From Orlajensenia flava (GTDB taxonomy: Bacteria > Actinomycetota > Actinomycetes > Actinomycetales > Microbacteriaceae): 64,000 nt of DNA. The notes below the pieces were generated by a model. The model worked only from the letters and a program-made list of their open reading frames with translations, was not told where the DNA came from and searched no databases. The stretch is from assembly GCF_004801905.1 (NCBI RefSeq), contig NZ_SSSN01000012.1, forward strand, positions 1 to 64,000, given 5' to 3'. Every line of letters starts with the position of its first letter. The stretch's first letter is position 1. Below, in pieces: positions 28,285-36,905 of the stretch. Position numbers and translations under genes: made by a program.

Positions 28285-29390
28285 GCCCGGAGCAGGCTGC
28301 CGGGGTCCCGGGCGATCGACGGGAGATCTTCGTCCCGGGCATCGGGCAGTACGACAACATCGGCGACATCATCCTTCGCCGCCAGCTGATGAGCTGGTTG
28401 CGGCCCCACGGACGGCTGCACGTCTTCGTCGGGGGGTCGCCGTCGGGGTACGCGGAATCGCTGGGCATCGGTGAGGACGACGTCGTCTACCGCTCGTTCG
28501 CGCAGTGGTACCGGGCCGGCCTGCGGGCGGCATGGCGCGGCCACGCGCACTACCTGTTCAAGCCGGGCGAGATCCAACTGACCGTGGGAGGGATGAAGGA
28601 GCACGTCGTCGTCCTGCCGCTGCTGGCCGTCATCCGTGCCCGAGGGGGCAAGGTCGCCCGGGTGGGCGCCGGATCCCGCAACTTCGCCGCGGTGCCGCGC
28701 CTGCTCATGCGCCCGTCCATGGCGATGTGCGACCTCGCAGCGTGGCGCGATGCGGCAACGGCCGACTACCTCGGTGGAGAGGTCATGCCCGATCTCGCGT
28801 TCGGCGAGGGTGGACGCACCGACCCGTCCGATGACCGTGACGGGTTGGTGGTGTCGATGAGGAGCGACCGAGTCGAGCCGTCCGACGCGTGGTTCGACGG
28901 CATCCGCGAATACGCCGCTCGGAGCGGCCTCCATATCAGCGTGGTCACGCAGGTGCTGCGGGACCGCGACTGGTCGCGCATGATCGCCCGGCGTCTGGGT
29001 GCCGAGCTGGTCGACTGGGACGGCACGGAGCACGGTGCGCAGGAGGAGCGACTCAGGGACCTGTACCGGCGCAGCGTACTCGCGGTCAGCGACCGCCTGC
29101 ACGTGCTCATCACCGCTGCGACCGAGGGGGCAATCCCCATCGCCCTGCTGGTGGACGGATCCGACAAGATCGAGCGCCACTTCGAGGCGGCGGGACTCGA
29201 CGGTGTCGGCGTGCGCGCGGCCGGAATGAGCAGCGCCGAGATCGTCTCGGCTCTCGAGGCCGCGGCGCTCCGGGGAGATGAGACGCGTTCGGCGCTCGCC
29301 TCCGCGCGGGAGGAGCTCGACGACGTGCGCAGCCGACTCGGGGGACTGCTTGCGGCCGGAGTCGACGACCGCGCGATGGTGAGCGCATGA
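28281..29390 (+). CDS. Second polysaccharide pyruvyl transferase family protein
   Basis: 369 residues from GTG 28281. Motifs of PF04230 are visible: VPGIGQYDNIGDIILRRQL near the start, FKPGEIQLTVGG, and VSDRLHVLITAATEGAIPIAL near the end. It differs from the first copy (22018) in the glycine motif, so the two are not a recent duplication and may act at different sugars. It is coupled by overlaps to glycosyltransferases on both sides. A C-terminal helical tail of about 50 residues (ETRSALASAREELDDVRSRL) has coiled-coil character. Confidence 0.84.
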   Translation: MSPEQAAGVPGDRREIFVPGIGQYDNIGDIILRRQLMSWLRPHGRLHVFVGGSPSGYAESLGIGEDDVVYRSFAQWYRAGLRAAWRGHAHYLFKPGEIQLTVGGMKEHVVVLPLLAVIRARGGKVARVGAGSRNFAAVPRLLMRPSMAMCDLAAWRDAATADYLGGEVMPDLAFGEGGRTDPSDDRDGLVVSMRSDRVEPSDAWFDGIREYAARSGLHISVVTQVLRDRDWSRMIARRLGAELVDWDGTEHGAQEERLRDLYRRSVLAVSDRLHVLITAATEGAIPIALLVDGSDKIERHFEAAGLDGVGVRAAGMSSAEIVSALEAAALRGDETRSALASAREELDDVRSRLGGLLAAGVDDRAMVSA

Positions 29391-30454
29391 GCCTCGACAT
29401 CGATGGGCTCCGCACGTCGACCGGCACGGCGTTCACGGCGTGGCACGTCGGGCGCCGCGGCGAGGTGGCGGGCGGCATGACCCAGGTGCTCAACGGGTAC
29501 CTCGAGTGGCCGTTCGCCGATTGCCGCGTGGACGTGATCATCTCGCGGGACGGATCATCCGGCCTCCGCGCGATGCGGCTGTTCGCGGCGGCGGCGGCCC
29601 GCCTCCTCTCTCTCCGCGACCCCCGCACCAACGCGGTCGTCGTCCACCTCTCCCAGGGCGGCTCCTTCGTGCGTGAGGGACTGCTCCTGCGGCTCGCGGC
29701 CGCGCGCGGATTCGGCACCATCGCCCACCTGCACGGCAGCAGTTTCGTTGATTTCGCGCACGCCGATCCGGAACGGGTGCGCGCCGTGCTGCGCCGCGCC
29801 GATCGTGTGTTCGCCCTCAGCGACGAGACGGCGGATGCGGTTCGCGCGCTGGTGCCGGATGCCGTGATCGACCTCGTTCCCAATGCCGTGCCCGGCGGAG
29901 GTGGGAGTTCGGGGACGCACCGTGTCGTCTTCGGGGGCGCCGTCTCCCGTCGGAAGGGCGTCGACGTGCTCGTCGAGGCGTGGAGGAGTGTCGAGCATCA
30001 CGGGTGGACGCTCGACATCGTGGGGCCGACCGCCGATGAGGACGTCATCGTCGACGACCTTGCCGACGCGACCTTCCACGGGGCCCTTCCGCACGATCAG
30101 CTCATGGCACTCCTCGACGATGCCGCGATCGCGGTCCTCCCGTCGCGCGACGAGGCGATGCCCATGTTCATCCTCGAGGCGCTCGCCCGCGGGTGCGCCG
30201 TCATCGCGACCCGCGTCGGGGGCGTTCCCGAGGTGCTCGTCGGCGGTGCCGGACTGCTCGTCGAGCCGGCCGACACCCGAGCACTCACGGGGGCGCTGCA
30301 GTCGCTCATCGACGATGCGGGCGCCCTCTCCACGATGCAGGCGGCGGGGCGCCAGCGCTTCGCCGAGGCGTTCTCTGCATCCGCCGTCTACCCGCGCGTC
30401 GCCGACCTCTGGCGGGGGGTGCTCACGCGGCCGGCCGGAGCGACGCGCGCGTGA
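29387..30454 (+). CDS. Glycosyltransferase family 4
   Basis: 355-residue GT-B glycosyltransferase. The acceptor half contains GRRGEVAGGMTQVLNGYL and FGTIAHLHGSSFVDF; the donor half contains VVFGGAVSRRKGVDVLVEAW and LPSRDEAMPMFILEALARGCAVIATRVGG with the E-x7-E type motif. The sugar is unknown. It overlaps the pyruvyl transferase upstream (ATGA) and the YdcF-like gene downstream (GTGA). Confidence 0.9.
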   Translation: MSLDIDGLRTSTGTAFTAWHVGRRGEVAGGMTQVLNGYLEWPFADCRVDVIISRDGSSGLRAMRLFAAAAARLLSLRDPRTNAVVVHLSQGGSFVREGLLLRLAAARGFGTIAHLHGSSFVDFAHADPERVRAVLRRADRVFALSDETADAVRALVPDAVIDLVPNAVPGGGGSSGTHRVVFGGAVSRRKGVDVLVEAWRSVEHHGWTLDIVGPTADEDVIVDDLADATFHGALPHDQLMALLDDAAIAVLPSRDEAMPMFILEALARGCAVIATRVGGVPEVLVGGAGLLVEPADTRALTGALQSLIDDAGALSTMQAAGRQRFAEAFSASAVYPRVADLWRGVLTRPAGATRA

Positions 30455-31002
30455 CGCGCCCGCTCCTGATCGCGGCGGCATCCATCGTCGGGGTGGCGCT
30501 CGTTGCGCTCGCCGGCCTCCCCGTCTACGTGTTCCCGACCGTCGAGTCGACTCCTGCTCACGCCGACGTCATCCTCGTGCTCGGACCGCCGACCAGTCAG
30601 CGCATGAGCGCCGCGCGGGACCTGGTAACCGCCGGCGTCAGCGACCGCATCCTCGTGTCAGTGCCTCCGAGTGTGTACGTGTCGGGGACGCGTGACCACG
30701 AGAAGTTCGCTGCATGCACGCGCGACGACCCGGTGGTGCACTGTTTCCAGCCGGACCCGACGACCACGCGTGGCGAGGCTCGTGAACTCGGGCGGCTCGC
30801 CGAACGGAGCGGATGGCGAAGCGCCATCGCCATCACCATGACTCCGCACATCGCCCGCGCGCGCATGATCATCCAGCGCTGCTTCAGCGGGACCCTGGCC
30901 ATGCATGCAGCCGACGAGCCGCTCAGCGTGGGGGACTGGATCTACCAGTACGGCTATCAGACCGCCGGTTTCGTCCGCGCCGGACTCGAGCCGGGATGCT
31001 GA
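30451..31002 (+). CDS. YdcF/SanA-like (DUF218) membrane-anchored protein
   Basis: 183 residues with one N-terminal hydrophobic helix (about 4-28) that would place the rest outside the membrane. The family pattern is present: ADVILVLGPPTSQRMSAARDLVTAGVSDRILVS, then TTRGEARELGRLAERSGWRSAIAITMTPHIARARMII. DUF218 proteins (SanA, ElyC, YdcF) affect envelope integrity, but the reaction is unknown. Start GTG 30451 overlaps the previous stop. Its last 46 bases overlap the end of the polymerase gene on the other strand. Confidence 0.75.
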   Translation: MTRPLLIAAASIVGVALVALAGLPVYVFPTVESTPAHADVILVLGPPTSQRMSAARDLVTAGVSDRILVSVPPSVYVSGTRDHEKFAACTRDDPVVHCFQPDPTTTRGEARELGRLAERSGWRSAIAITMTPHIARARMIIQRCFSGTLAMHAADEPLSVGDWIYQYGYQTAGFVRAGLEPGC

Positions 31003-32501
31003 GGGTCCGGCAGCCGTGACCCCGACGCACGGGGAGCGAGCGCGTCCGGTTGCCGAGCCTCGTCGCGAGCGCTCGTCCGCAGCGAAGCAACCATGCCCGC
31101 CGCCGCGAAGACGAACGGGAACGACGGAGCCGAGACGAACACGGGGGCAGCGCTCGACTCGATCATCAGGAGGATCAACCATCCGGCACCGGTGATGCGC
31201 AACCAGCGGGTCAGGACGGGCTCGTCGGGTCCCACGGGGCGGAGCAGGAAGACGAGGATGACGAGCGATCCGGCTGCGAAGCAGATCGCCCCGAGCCAAC
31301 CCGACTCCCCGACGATCGCGGGCCACTGGGTGTCGTTCAGGAACATGCCCTTGTCGCCCGGCCCCAGGCCGTACACGTGGTCGAAGCCGAGGGCGTAGTA
31401 CTCGGGGCTGTACGAGACGCCTGCGGGATAGCTGCCGTACCGACCGAACCCCGCTCCGAGCGGAAAGTAGGTGCTGGCCACGTGCAGCGAGCCGAGCGTG
31501 AGGGTGGAGCGCGCCGAGTCCTGCAGGATGTACGTCTCGATCGCGCCTCCGATGAGGGCGGAGAGCGGAGGGATGGCGACGGCCGCGATGACCGGTCCGA
31601 TGCAGAGCGCCGCGAACAGCAGCACAGGGCGGCTGAATCGCACCACGATGAGCCCCGCCGACACGATGAGCCCGACGATCGACTTGACCTCGAACGTCAG
31701 CATCGCCAGGAATCCGGCCACGCCGATCATGATGAGGTTGCCGATCGACGTGCGCACGACGCAGGCGTAGCTCACCGCGGCGACCGCGAGAACGGAGCAG
31801 AACCGTCCGAACGCCGCCGGATGCTGGAACAGTCCCTGCAGCACCGGGATGCCGGCGACGTGCGGGCCGACGCCCCCGGACCCGCGAGCGACCAGGCTGC
31901 TCCAGAAGGCCGGGAAGACCAGGTTGAGCAGGCCGGTCAACGCCATCATGGCGATGGCGACGATGCCGGCGACGACGAGGATGCGGATGTCCCGTTGCGT
32001 CCAGCGCAGCTGAGCGAGGGCGAAGGCGAACAGCAGGCCCTTGGCGATGAGGATCGCCGATTCGGCCATGGTCGAGTACGAGGCGTGCTGGGCGATGGTG
32101 CTCGCGACGCCGAACGCGAAGAAGCCCAGGAACCAGAACGTTCCGGGCAGGAGCACGAGGCGGTGTTCCGTCACCAGTCGGCGCGCGCAGAACGCGATCA
32201 CCGATAGGGCGATGACCGCCTCGTCGGCCGATGACGCCACCGTCCCCACCGTGTTCTGCAGCACGTTCGACAGGACGATCACCGTGACGGCAACGAGGGC
32301 GAACGCCTTCGGCAGGAACGCGGCGAGGTAGACGCAGACGAGGCCCGCGATCGTCGCCCCGAGCACGGCCGGGGCGACGTACAGCGACGCGATGACGAGA
32401 GCCGCCGCGACGATCGCGCCCACCACGGCCCAGACCGCCTCCGTTCTGACGGCGGGCCGCGCCGAGGACCGGTATGCCGGACGTGTCGTGGTGACGGTCA
32501 T
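30957..32501 (-). CDS. O-antigen ligase / Wzy-type polysaccharide polymerase
   Basis: 514 residues with about 11-12 hydrophobic helices, basic at both ends. The long loop before the last helices holds GAGFGRYGSYPAGVSYSPEYYALGFDHVYG and FLNDTQWPAIVGESG, which is the usual place and character (Arg, Tyr, Asn-Asp-x-x, Trp) of the Wzy/WaaL active loop. It would join repeat units on the outer face of the membrane. ATG 32501 lies one base after the stop of the Wzz-like gene, so the two are co-transcribed. The hydrophilic tail overlaps the YdcF-like gene by 46 bases. Confidence 0.86.
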   Translation of the reverse strand: MTVTTTRPAYRSSARPAVRTEAVWAVVGAIVAAALVIASLYVAPAVLGATIAGLVCVYLAAFLPKAFALVAVTVIVLSNVLQNTVGTVASSADEAVIALSVIAFCARRLVTEHRLVLLPGTFWFLGFFAFGVASTIAQHASYSTMAESAILIAKGLLFAFALAQLRWTQRDIRILVVAGIVAIAMMALTGLLNLVFPAFWSSLVARGSGGVGPHVAGIPVLQGLFQHPAAFGRFCSVLAVAAVSYACVVRTSIGNLIMIGVAGFLAMLTFEVKSIVGLIVSAGLIVVRFSRPVLLFAALCIGPVIAAVAIPPLSALIGGAIETYILQDSARSTLTLGSLHVASTYFPLGAGFGRYGSYPAGVSYSPEYYALGFDHVYGLGPGDKGMFLNDTQWPAIVGESGWLGAICFAAGSLVILVFLLRPVGPDEPVLTRWLRITGAGWLILLMIESSAAPVFVSAPSFPFVFAAAGMVASLRTSARDEARQPDALAPRASGSRLPDPQHPGSSPARTKPAV

Positions 32502-32502
32502 C

Positions 32503-33843
32503 TCAGTCCCGGGCGTCCGCCCCGCGCGTGGGCGCGTCCGTGAGGACCACGCCGTAGACACGGGCACCGACGTCCCGAACCGCGGTGACAGCCGACTTCA
32601 CCTCGTCGATCCGGGAGCGTCCGGCCCGGGCCACGATGACGTAGCCCGTGGACGATCCGCTGAGTTCGAGAGCGTCCGACGGGCGCAGGACGGATCCCGC
32701 GTCGATGACGACGACGTCGGACCCGGCTCGGATGGCGGCGAGCAGATCCGAGGCGCGCGCCGACGCCAGCCGCTCGCCGGCGCGGTCGGCCGGGGCCGAG
32801 ACGATGACCTGCAGCGATTCCGACGGCGAGGTCATCGCGAGGTCGGTGGCCGGGATGCCGCCGCCGAGCGCGTCGGAGAAGCCCTTCTCGGTGCCGGTGC
32901 CGAAGTAGGCGGCGAGGACGGGCGCACGAAGGTTGGCATCGACGAGCGACGTGCGCAGCCCGGTCTCCGCCAAGGCGGTGGCGAGGTTCGCCGCGACGAC
33001 GCTCTTCCCCTCCTGGGTCGTCGGCGAACTCACGACGAACACGGGAGCGCCTTCTCCCTCGGCGCTCGCGACGAGCTTCGCCCTGATCGAGCGGAGGTCG
33101 TCGATGAACGCGCTCGGCGGGCCGTCGAGGTCGGCGACGGGGGCTCGGCGGAGTCGCCGGTCGCGCGCCAGGCGGCCCAGGTAGCCGGCATCCGTCGCGC
33201 TGAGGAGGTCCCGTGCACGGCGCACGCGCGTGTTGAGCACCTCGGCCAGGACGACGACGATGAACGCCACCGCCACGCCGCCCAGCAACCCGACCAGCAC
33301 GCTCAGCACGAGGTTCGGCGAGGAGGGCGAGGTGGGAGCCACCGGCCGCTCCACCAGCGTCGCAGAGATCGTCACGGGCGACTGCGCGGTGGTCGTCAGC
33401 GTCTTGACCTGGGTGCTCAGCTGCGACGCGACGGAGTTGGCGAGCGACGCGGCGCCTTCGGCCGTGGCCGCCGTCGCCTGGACGGCGATGAACGCCGACG
33501 CCCCCACCGCCGAGACGCTCACGCTCCTCGCGAGCGTCGCCGGGGTCTCGTCGAGCCCGAGCTCGTCGATCACAGGCTGCAGCACGGTGGGCGTCGAAGC
33601 GAGCTGGACATACGTACCGACCTGCTGGATGACGAGGTTGTTGCCGGCGACGAGGTCGGCGGGACTCTGCGTGACCCCCGGTACGACCGCCGCGACCGGG
33701 GTCAGCAGCAGCCTGCCGTCCGACGTGAACTGCGCGGGCGCCACGGCGACGAACACGGCGGCCGCGGCGAGGCCGGCCAGCACGATCACGACGATCACGA
33801 CGGCGTGGCGACGGATCGCGCGGATGCATTCGATGAAGTCCAA
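32503..33843 (-). CDS. Wzz / tyrosine autokinase-like chain-length protein
   Basis: 446 residues. A Wzz-type part has two membrane helices (about 15-35 and 178-200) around a periplasm-like loop; a cytoplasmic ATPase-like domain follows. In it the P-loop reads SSPTTQEGKSVVAANLA, the A' motif LVDANLRAP (usually DADLRRP) and the Walker B position VVVIDAGSVL. The second and third deviate from active BY-kinases, and there is no tyrosine cluster at the C-terminus. It probably sets chain length with the polymerase next to it; kinase activity is doubtful. Start ATG 33843. Confidence 0.84.
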   Translation of the reverse strand: MDFIECIRAIRRHAVVIVVIVLAGLAAAAVFVAVAPAQFTSDGRLLLTPVAAVVPGVTQSPADLVAGNNLVIQQVGTYVQLASTPTVLQPVIDELGLDETPATLARSVSVSAVGASAFIAVQATAATAEGAASLANSVASQLSTQVKTLTTTAQSPVTISATLVERPVAPTSPSSPNLVLSVLVGLLGGVAVAFIVVVLAEVLNTRVRRARDLLSATDAGYLGRLARDRRLRRAPVADLDGPPSAFIDDLRSIRAKLVASAEGEGAPVFVVSSPTTQEGKSVVAANLATALAETGLRTSLVDANLRAPVLAAYFGTGTEKGFSDALGGGIPATDLAMTSPSESLQVIVSAPADRAGERLASARASDLLAAIRAGSDVVVIDAGSVLRPSDALELSGSSTGYVIVARAGRSRIDEVKSAVTAVRDVGARVYGVVLTDAPTRGADARD

Positions 33844-33882
33844 GCGTCTACCTCCGGGTGGTGGATGGTCGGGAACGGTCGA

Positions 33883-34800
33883 TCACGAGAGCCTCGCCGT
33901 GAAGAACTGGATGATGCGTTTGCGGGTGTCGGGACCGAGCAGTTGGACGCCGTGCTTGGATCCGTCCTGAATGCTCAGCTGAACGGGGACACCAGCGGCC
34001 TTGAGCGCCTTGGCCATCGAGGTCGCCTGCTCCGCCGGAACGAGTTCGTGAGATCCGTTGACGAGGATCATCGGCGGGTCGGAGGAGTCCACCGCGAGTT
34101 CCGGCGACGCCTCGGCCGCTTGGGGGCAGACGTCGGCCGCGGGGCTGGGGCAGCCGAGGTAGGCGAGGATCAGGGCAGCCGCCTGGGGTGTGGGCGACCC
34201 GAGGGTCAGTGCATCCTCCGTCATGAGCGATACGCCGGAGAGGGAGACCGCCGCCTTGACCCTGGTGCCCTTCTCGAGGGAGCCGCTCCCGCTCGTCGCC
34301 ACCGTCTGAGCCAGGATCGCGCCCGCCGAGCTGCCCAGGATGCCGATGGAGGTCGGCCTGATGTTGAACCGGGCGGCGTGCTGGTCGTCGCGAATCCAGG
34401 TGATGGCTGCGTCGACGTCCTCCAGCGGTGCCGGGTAGCCGTTGCCCGCGCCGAGCCGGTAGTCCAGCGAGAACGCCGCCAGTCCGTTGTCAGCGAAGTA
34501 TTCGCACAGCGCTCGCATCCCGCCGCTCGCGCGATCTCCCTCGGTGAACCCACCGCCGTGCACAAGGACGACTGCCGGCGTCGGCTTGGTCGCGCCTTTC
34601 GGGGTGCAGGCGTCCAGTTCGAGGTCGGTGCCCTTCGGCGAGGAGTACACCAGCCCGGCATCGATGCTCACGCCGTGCGTGGCCGACGAAGCGGCGGGCG
34701 TCGCGGTACAGGCTGCCAGGGAGAGCGCCATCGCGGCGGCGAGGAGAGCTGTCGCGCCCGGCCGTGTCGACCCGCTGCGTGCCGAGGTGCGTGCGCTCAT
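33883..34800 (-). CDS. Alpha/beta hydrolase lipoprotein (esterase/acetylesterase-like)
   Basis: 305 residues from ATG 34800 (minus strand). The N-terminus has a Ser/Arg-rich start and a hydrophobic run ending LSLAACTAT, a lipobox, so it is predicted to be lipid-anchored. The oxyanion motif is VLVHGGGFTEGD, the nucleophile GILGSSAGAILA, and the histidine DGSKHGVQL, as in the hormone-sensitive-lipase / BD-FAE group that deacetylates sugars. Two more N-terminal Met codons lie upstream in frame; the chosen one puts the lipobox at the usual distance. It sits between the Wzz-like and priming transferase genes and might remove acyl groups from the EPS. Confidence 0.82.
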   Translation of the reverse strand: MSARTSARSGSTRPGATALLAAAMALSLAACTATPAASSATHGVSIDAGLVYSSPKGTDLELDACTPKGATKPTPAVVLVHGGGFTEGDRASGGMRALCEYFADNGLAAFSLDYRLGAGNGYPAPLEDVDAAITWIRDDQHAARFNIRPTSIGILGSSAGAILAQTVATSGSGSLEKGTRVKAAVSLSGVSLMTEDALTLGSPTPQAAALILAYLGCPSPAADVCPQAAEASPELAVDSSDPPMILVNGSHELVPAEQATSMAKALKAAGVPVQLSIQDGSKHGVQLLGPDTRKRIIQFFTARLS

Positions 34801-35017
34801 GCGTGTCCGGGTTCCCGTCGTTCGGGCCGAACGCCATACGCGTGAGCGCATCCGCCCGGCCGATTCGCCGCGTCCTCGCGCTGTCAGGTCTCCATTCCAC
34901 CCACGCCCCGACACCAGCCGGTGTCGCGGATATGTCGGTCCTGTTAACTCTCGGCACCCCCGTCCACCGCCTGGCGGGGTCTGGTTACAGTGAAAGCGAC
35001 TCGACGGGGATGAACTC

Positions 35018-36490
35018 TTGACTCAAGCCATTGCTACCCAGATGGCGACGGACTCGAGGGTGACGCGGCATTCGGACTGGGCTTTGAGCTACAGCCGTCT
35101 GCTCCTCGCCTCGGACCTCGTCGCCGCGACGGCCTGCGTGCTCGTCGCCCACCTCCTCGGAGGCCTGCCCGAACAGGTGTGGGGCATCCGTCACGTGGGC
35201 AGCGTGCCGACGCCGATCGTGATCATGGCGGTGACCGTCGTGGCGATCGTGCTGATGCTCACCATCTCCGGCTCGCGCGCCCAGCGTTACGTGGGCGTCG
35301 GCGTGACCGAGTACCGCAGGGTCATCAACTCCACTCTCGTGCTCTTCGGGGCCGGAGGGCTCACGGCCTACGCGCTCTCCATCGTCGGCATGCAGCGGTT
35401 CCTCATCGCGGCGCTGGCGCTCAGCCTGGTCGGCCTGGTCACTGAACGGTGGCTGTGCCGGCGCTGGCTCGCGGCGAGAAGGCGTGAGGGACGGATGAGC
35501 CATCGGGTGCTGCTGGTCGGCTCGGACGACTCCGTCGCGGTCATGGAGAAGGCGCTCCGCCGCACACCGACGGCGGGCCTGAAGGTCGTCGGCGCCTGCA
35601 CGGCGAGCGGAGCGACGGGTGGATTCATCGAGGGAACCGACATCCCGATGTCCGGATCCATCGCCAACCTGCCGGCCGCGCTGGACGCCGTAGAGGCGGA
35701 CACCGTCGTCGTCACGAGCGCCAACGAGATGTCGTCGGCTCTCGTGCGCGAGTTGAGTTGGAAACTCGAACCCGGCCACCAGCACCTCGTCGTCGCGCCG
35801 AGCCTGACCGACATCGGCGGACCGCGTCTGCACACCCGGCCCGTCGCCGGCCTGCCTCTCATCCACGTGGAGACGCCCCGATACGACGGGGGAAAGCTCT
35901 ACGCCAAGCGGCTCCTCGACGTTCTGGGGTCGGCCATCCTCATCGCGGTCCTCTCGCCCGTCCTCCTGGTCACCGCCCTACTCGTTCGCGCCACGACACC
36001 GGGCGGGGTCTTCTTCCGGCAGGAACGCATCGGCCTTCGCGGCGACCGATTCGCCATGCTCAAGTTCCGATCGATGTACACCGATGCCGAGGCGCGCTTG
36101 CACGAGTTGGCCGATCGCAGCGAGGGCAACGGCGTCATGTTCAAGATGAAGGATGATCCTCGCGTCACCGTGATCGGGGCGTTCCTCCGTCGGTTCAGTC
36201 TCGACGAGTTGCCGCAGCTGTTCAACGTGTTCCGGGGATCGATGTCCATCGTCGGGCCGCGCCCGCCGCTCGCCAGTGAGGTGCAGCAATACGACACCCA
36301 CGTGCACCGCCGCTTCCTCGTCAAGCCGGGCATCACGGGACTGTGGCAGGTGAGCGGCCGCTCGGATCTCGACTGGGAGGAGACGGTTCGGCTCGACCTC
36401 TACTACGTCGAGAACTGGACCATGGCCGGCGACCTCATGATCCTGTGGCGCACGGCGAAGGCCGTCCTGGGCAAGGACGGCGCCTACTGA
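35018..36490 (+). CDS. Priming sugar transferase (polyprenyl glycosylphosphotransferase)
   Basis: 490 residues. The N-terminal half has four hydrophobic helices and a CoA-binding-like domain (VLLVGSDDSVAVMEKAL); the C-terminal half is the bacterial sugar transferase domain with a membrane helix (LLDVLGSAILIAVLSPVLLV), FFRQERIGLRGDRFAMLKFRSM, RRFSLDELPQLFNVFRGSMSIVGPRPP and PGITGLWQVSGRSDLDWEE in pieces. It transfers a sugar-1-phosphate to undecaprenyl phosphate, the first step of EPS repeat assembly. The start is TTG 35018, with GACGGGG upstream; ATG 35042 is an alternative. A terminator follows at 36695. Confidence 0.92.
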   Translation: MTQAIATQMATDSRVTRHSDWALSYSRLLLASDLVAATACVLVAHLLGGLPEQVWGIRHVGSVPTPIVIMAVTVVAIVLMLTISGSRAQRYVGVGVTEYRRVINSTLVLFGAGGLTAYALSIVGMQRFLIAALALSLVGLVTERWLCRRWLAARRREGRMSHRVLLVGSDDSVAVMEKALRRTPTAGLKVVGACTASGATGGFIEGTDIPMSGSIANLPAALDAVEADTVVVTSANEMSSALVRELSWKLEPGHQHLVVAPSLTDIGGPRLHTRPVAGLPLIHVETPRYDGGKLYAKRLLDVLGSAILIAVLSPVLLVTALLVRATTPGGVFFRQERIGLRGDRFAMLKFRSMYTDAEARLHELADRSEGNGVMFKMKDDPRVTVIGAFLRRFSLDELPQLFNVFRGSMSIVGPRPPLASEVQQYDTHVHRRFLVKPGITGLWQVSGRSDLDWEETVRLDLYYVENWTMAGDLMILWRTAKAVLGKDGAY

Positions 36491-36531
36491 GACGACGCAC
36501 CTTCGCCAGCGGCCAACGGAAGGGTACGGAT

Positions 36532-36711
36532 GTGATCTACGACGGGGAGTGCCCGTCGTCGTTGACGTGCTTCGCCGACGGCGCCGTCTCGATGACTCTC
36601 GTTCTCGTCGTCGCTCCGGCGCTCGTCCTCCTGGCCACGGCCGCGCGGCTGATCGAGGACGCGATCCCCGTCCAGCCGCATCCGGAATCGACGAAGGGCC
36701 CCGCTCACTGA
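36532..36711 (+). CDS. Possible small membrane protein
   Basis: 59 residues from GTG 36532, with GGAAGGG about eight bases upstream. It has one clear hydrophobic helix (VSMTLVLVVAPALVLLATAARL). It lies 41 bases after the priming transferase gene on the same strand, and its stop codon is inside the loop-stem of the strong terminator at 36695-36721, as expected for the last gene of an operon. No homologue is recognised. It could be a chance open frame. Confidence 0.35.
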   Translation: MIYDGECPSSLTCFADGAVSMTLVLVVAPALVLLATAARLIEDAIPVQPHPESTKGPAH

Positions 36712-36721
36712 GCGGGGCCCT
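36695..36721. terminator. Strong hairpin terminator at the end of the EPS locus
   Basis: Twelve-base perfect arms AGGGCCCCGCTC (36695-36706) and GAGCGGGGCCCT (36710-36721) with a three-base loop. There is no long T run, common in this GC range. It can stop rightward EPS transcripts and also lies just after the leftward tRNA-Pro. Confidence 0.8.
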
Positions 36722-36730
36722 CCGATGGTG

Positions 36731-36804
36731 TCGGGGTAGCGGGATTCGAACCCACGACCTCCTCGTCCCGAACGAGGCGCGCTACCAAGCTGCGCCACAC
36801 CCCG
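36731..36804 (-). tRNA. tRNA-Pro (anticodon CGG)
   Basis: The complement folds into a 74-base cloverleaf: acceptor CGGGGTG pairing with TACCCCG, D stem GCGC/GCGC with loop AGCTTGGTA, anticodon stem CCTCG/CGAGG with loop TTCGGGA (anticodon CGG), and T arm GTGGGTTCGAATCCC. CCA is not encoded. It lies between the EPS terminator and the metallophosphoesterase gene. Confidence 0.95.
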
Positions 36805-36905
36805 AGTGGCCCGAAGGCCTCCATCAGGATAGCCGATATCCAGCGACGTCTCGACCAGCGTCATCCGTCACCGGCCGGGCGGAACGCCGAGAAGCCGGCC
36901 CCGAC

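Noticed and set aside
32392-34845. 817-codon plus-strand frame over the Wzz-like and hydrolase genes
   Set aside because: Arg/Asp/Gly-rich shadow of two genes with clear motifs on the other strand.
36731-36804. tRNA-Pro as an attachment site for the EPS locus as a mobile island
   Set aside because: No integrase and no repeated 3' tRNA fragment found at the other end of the locus; base composition does not differ visibly.
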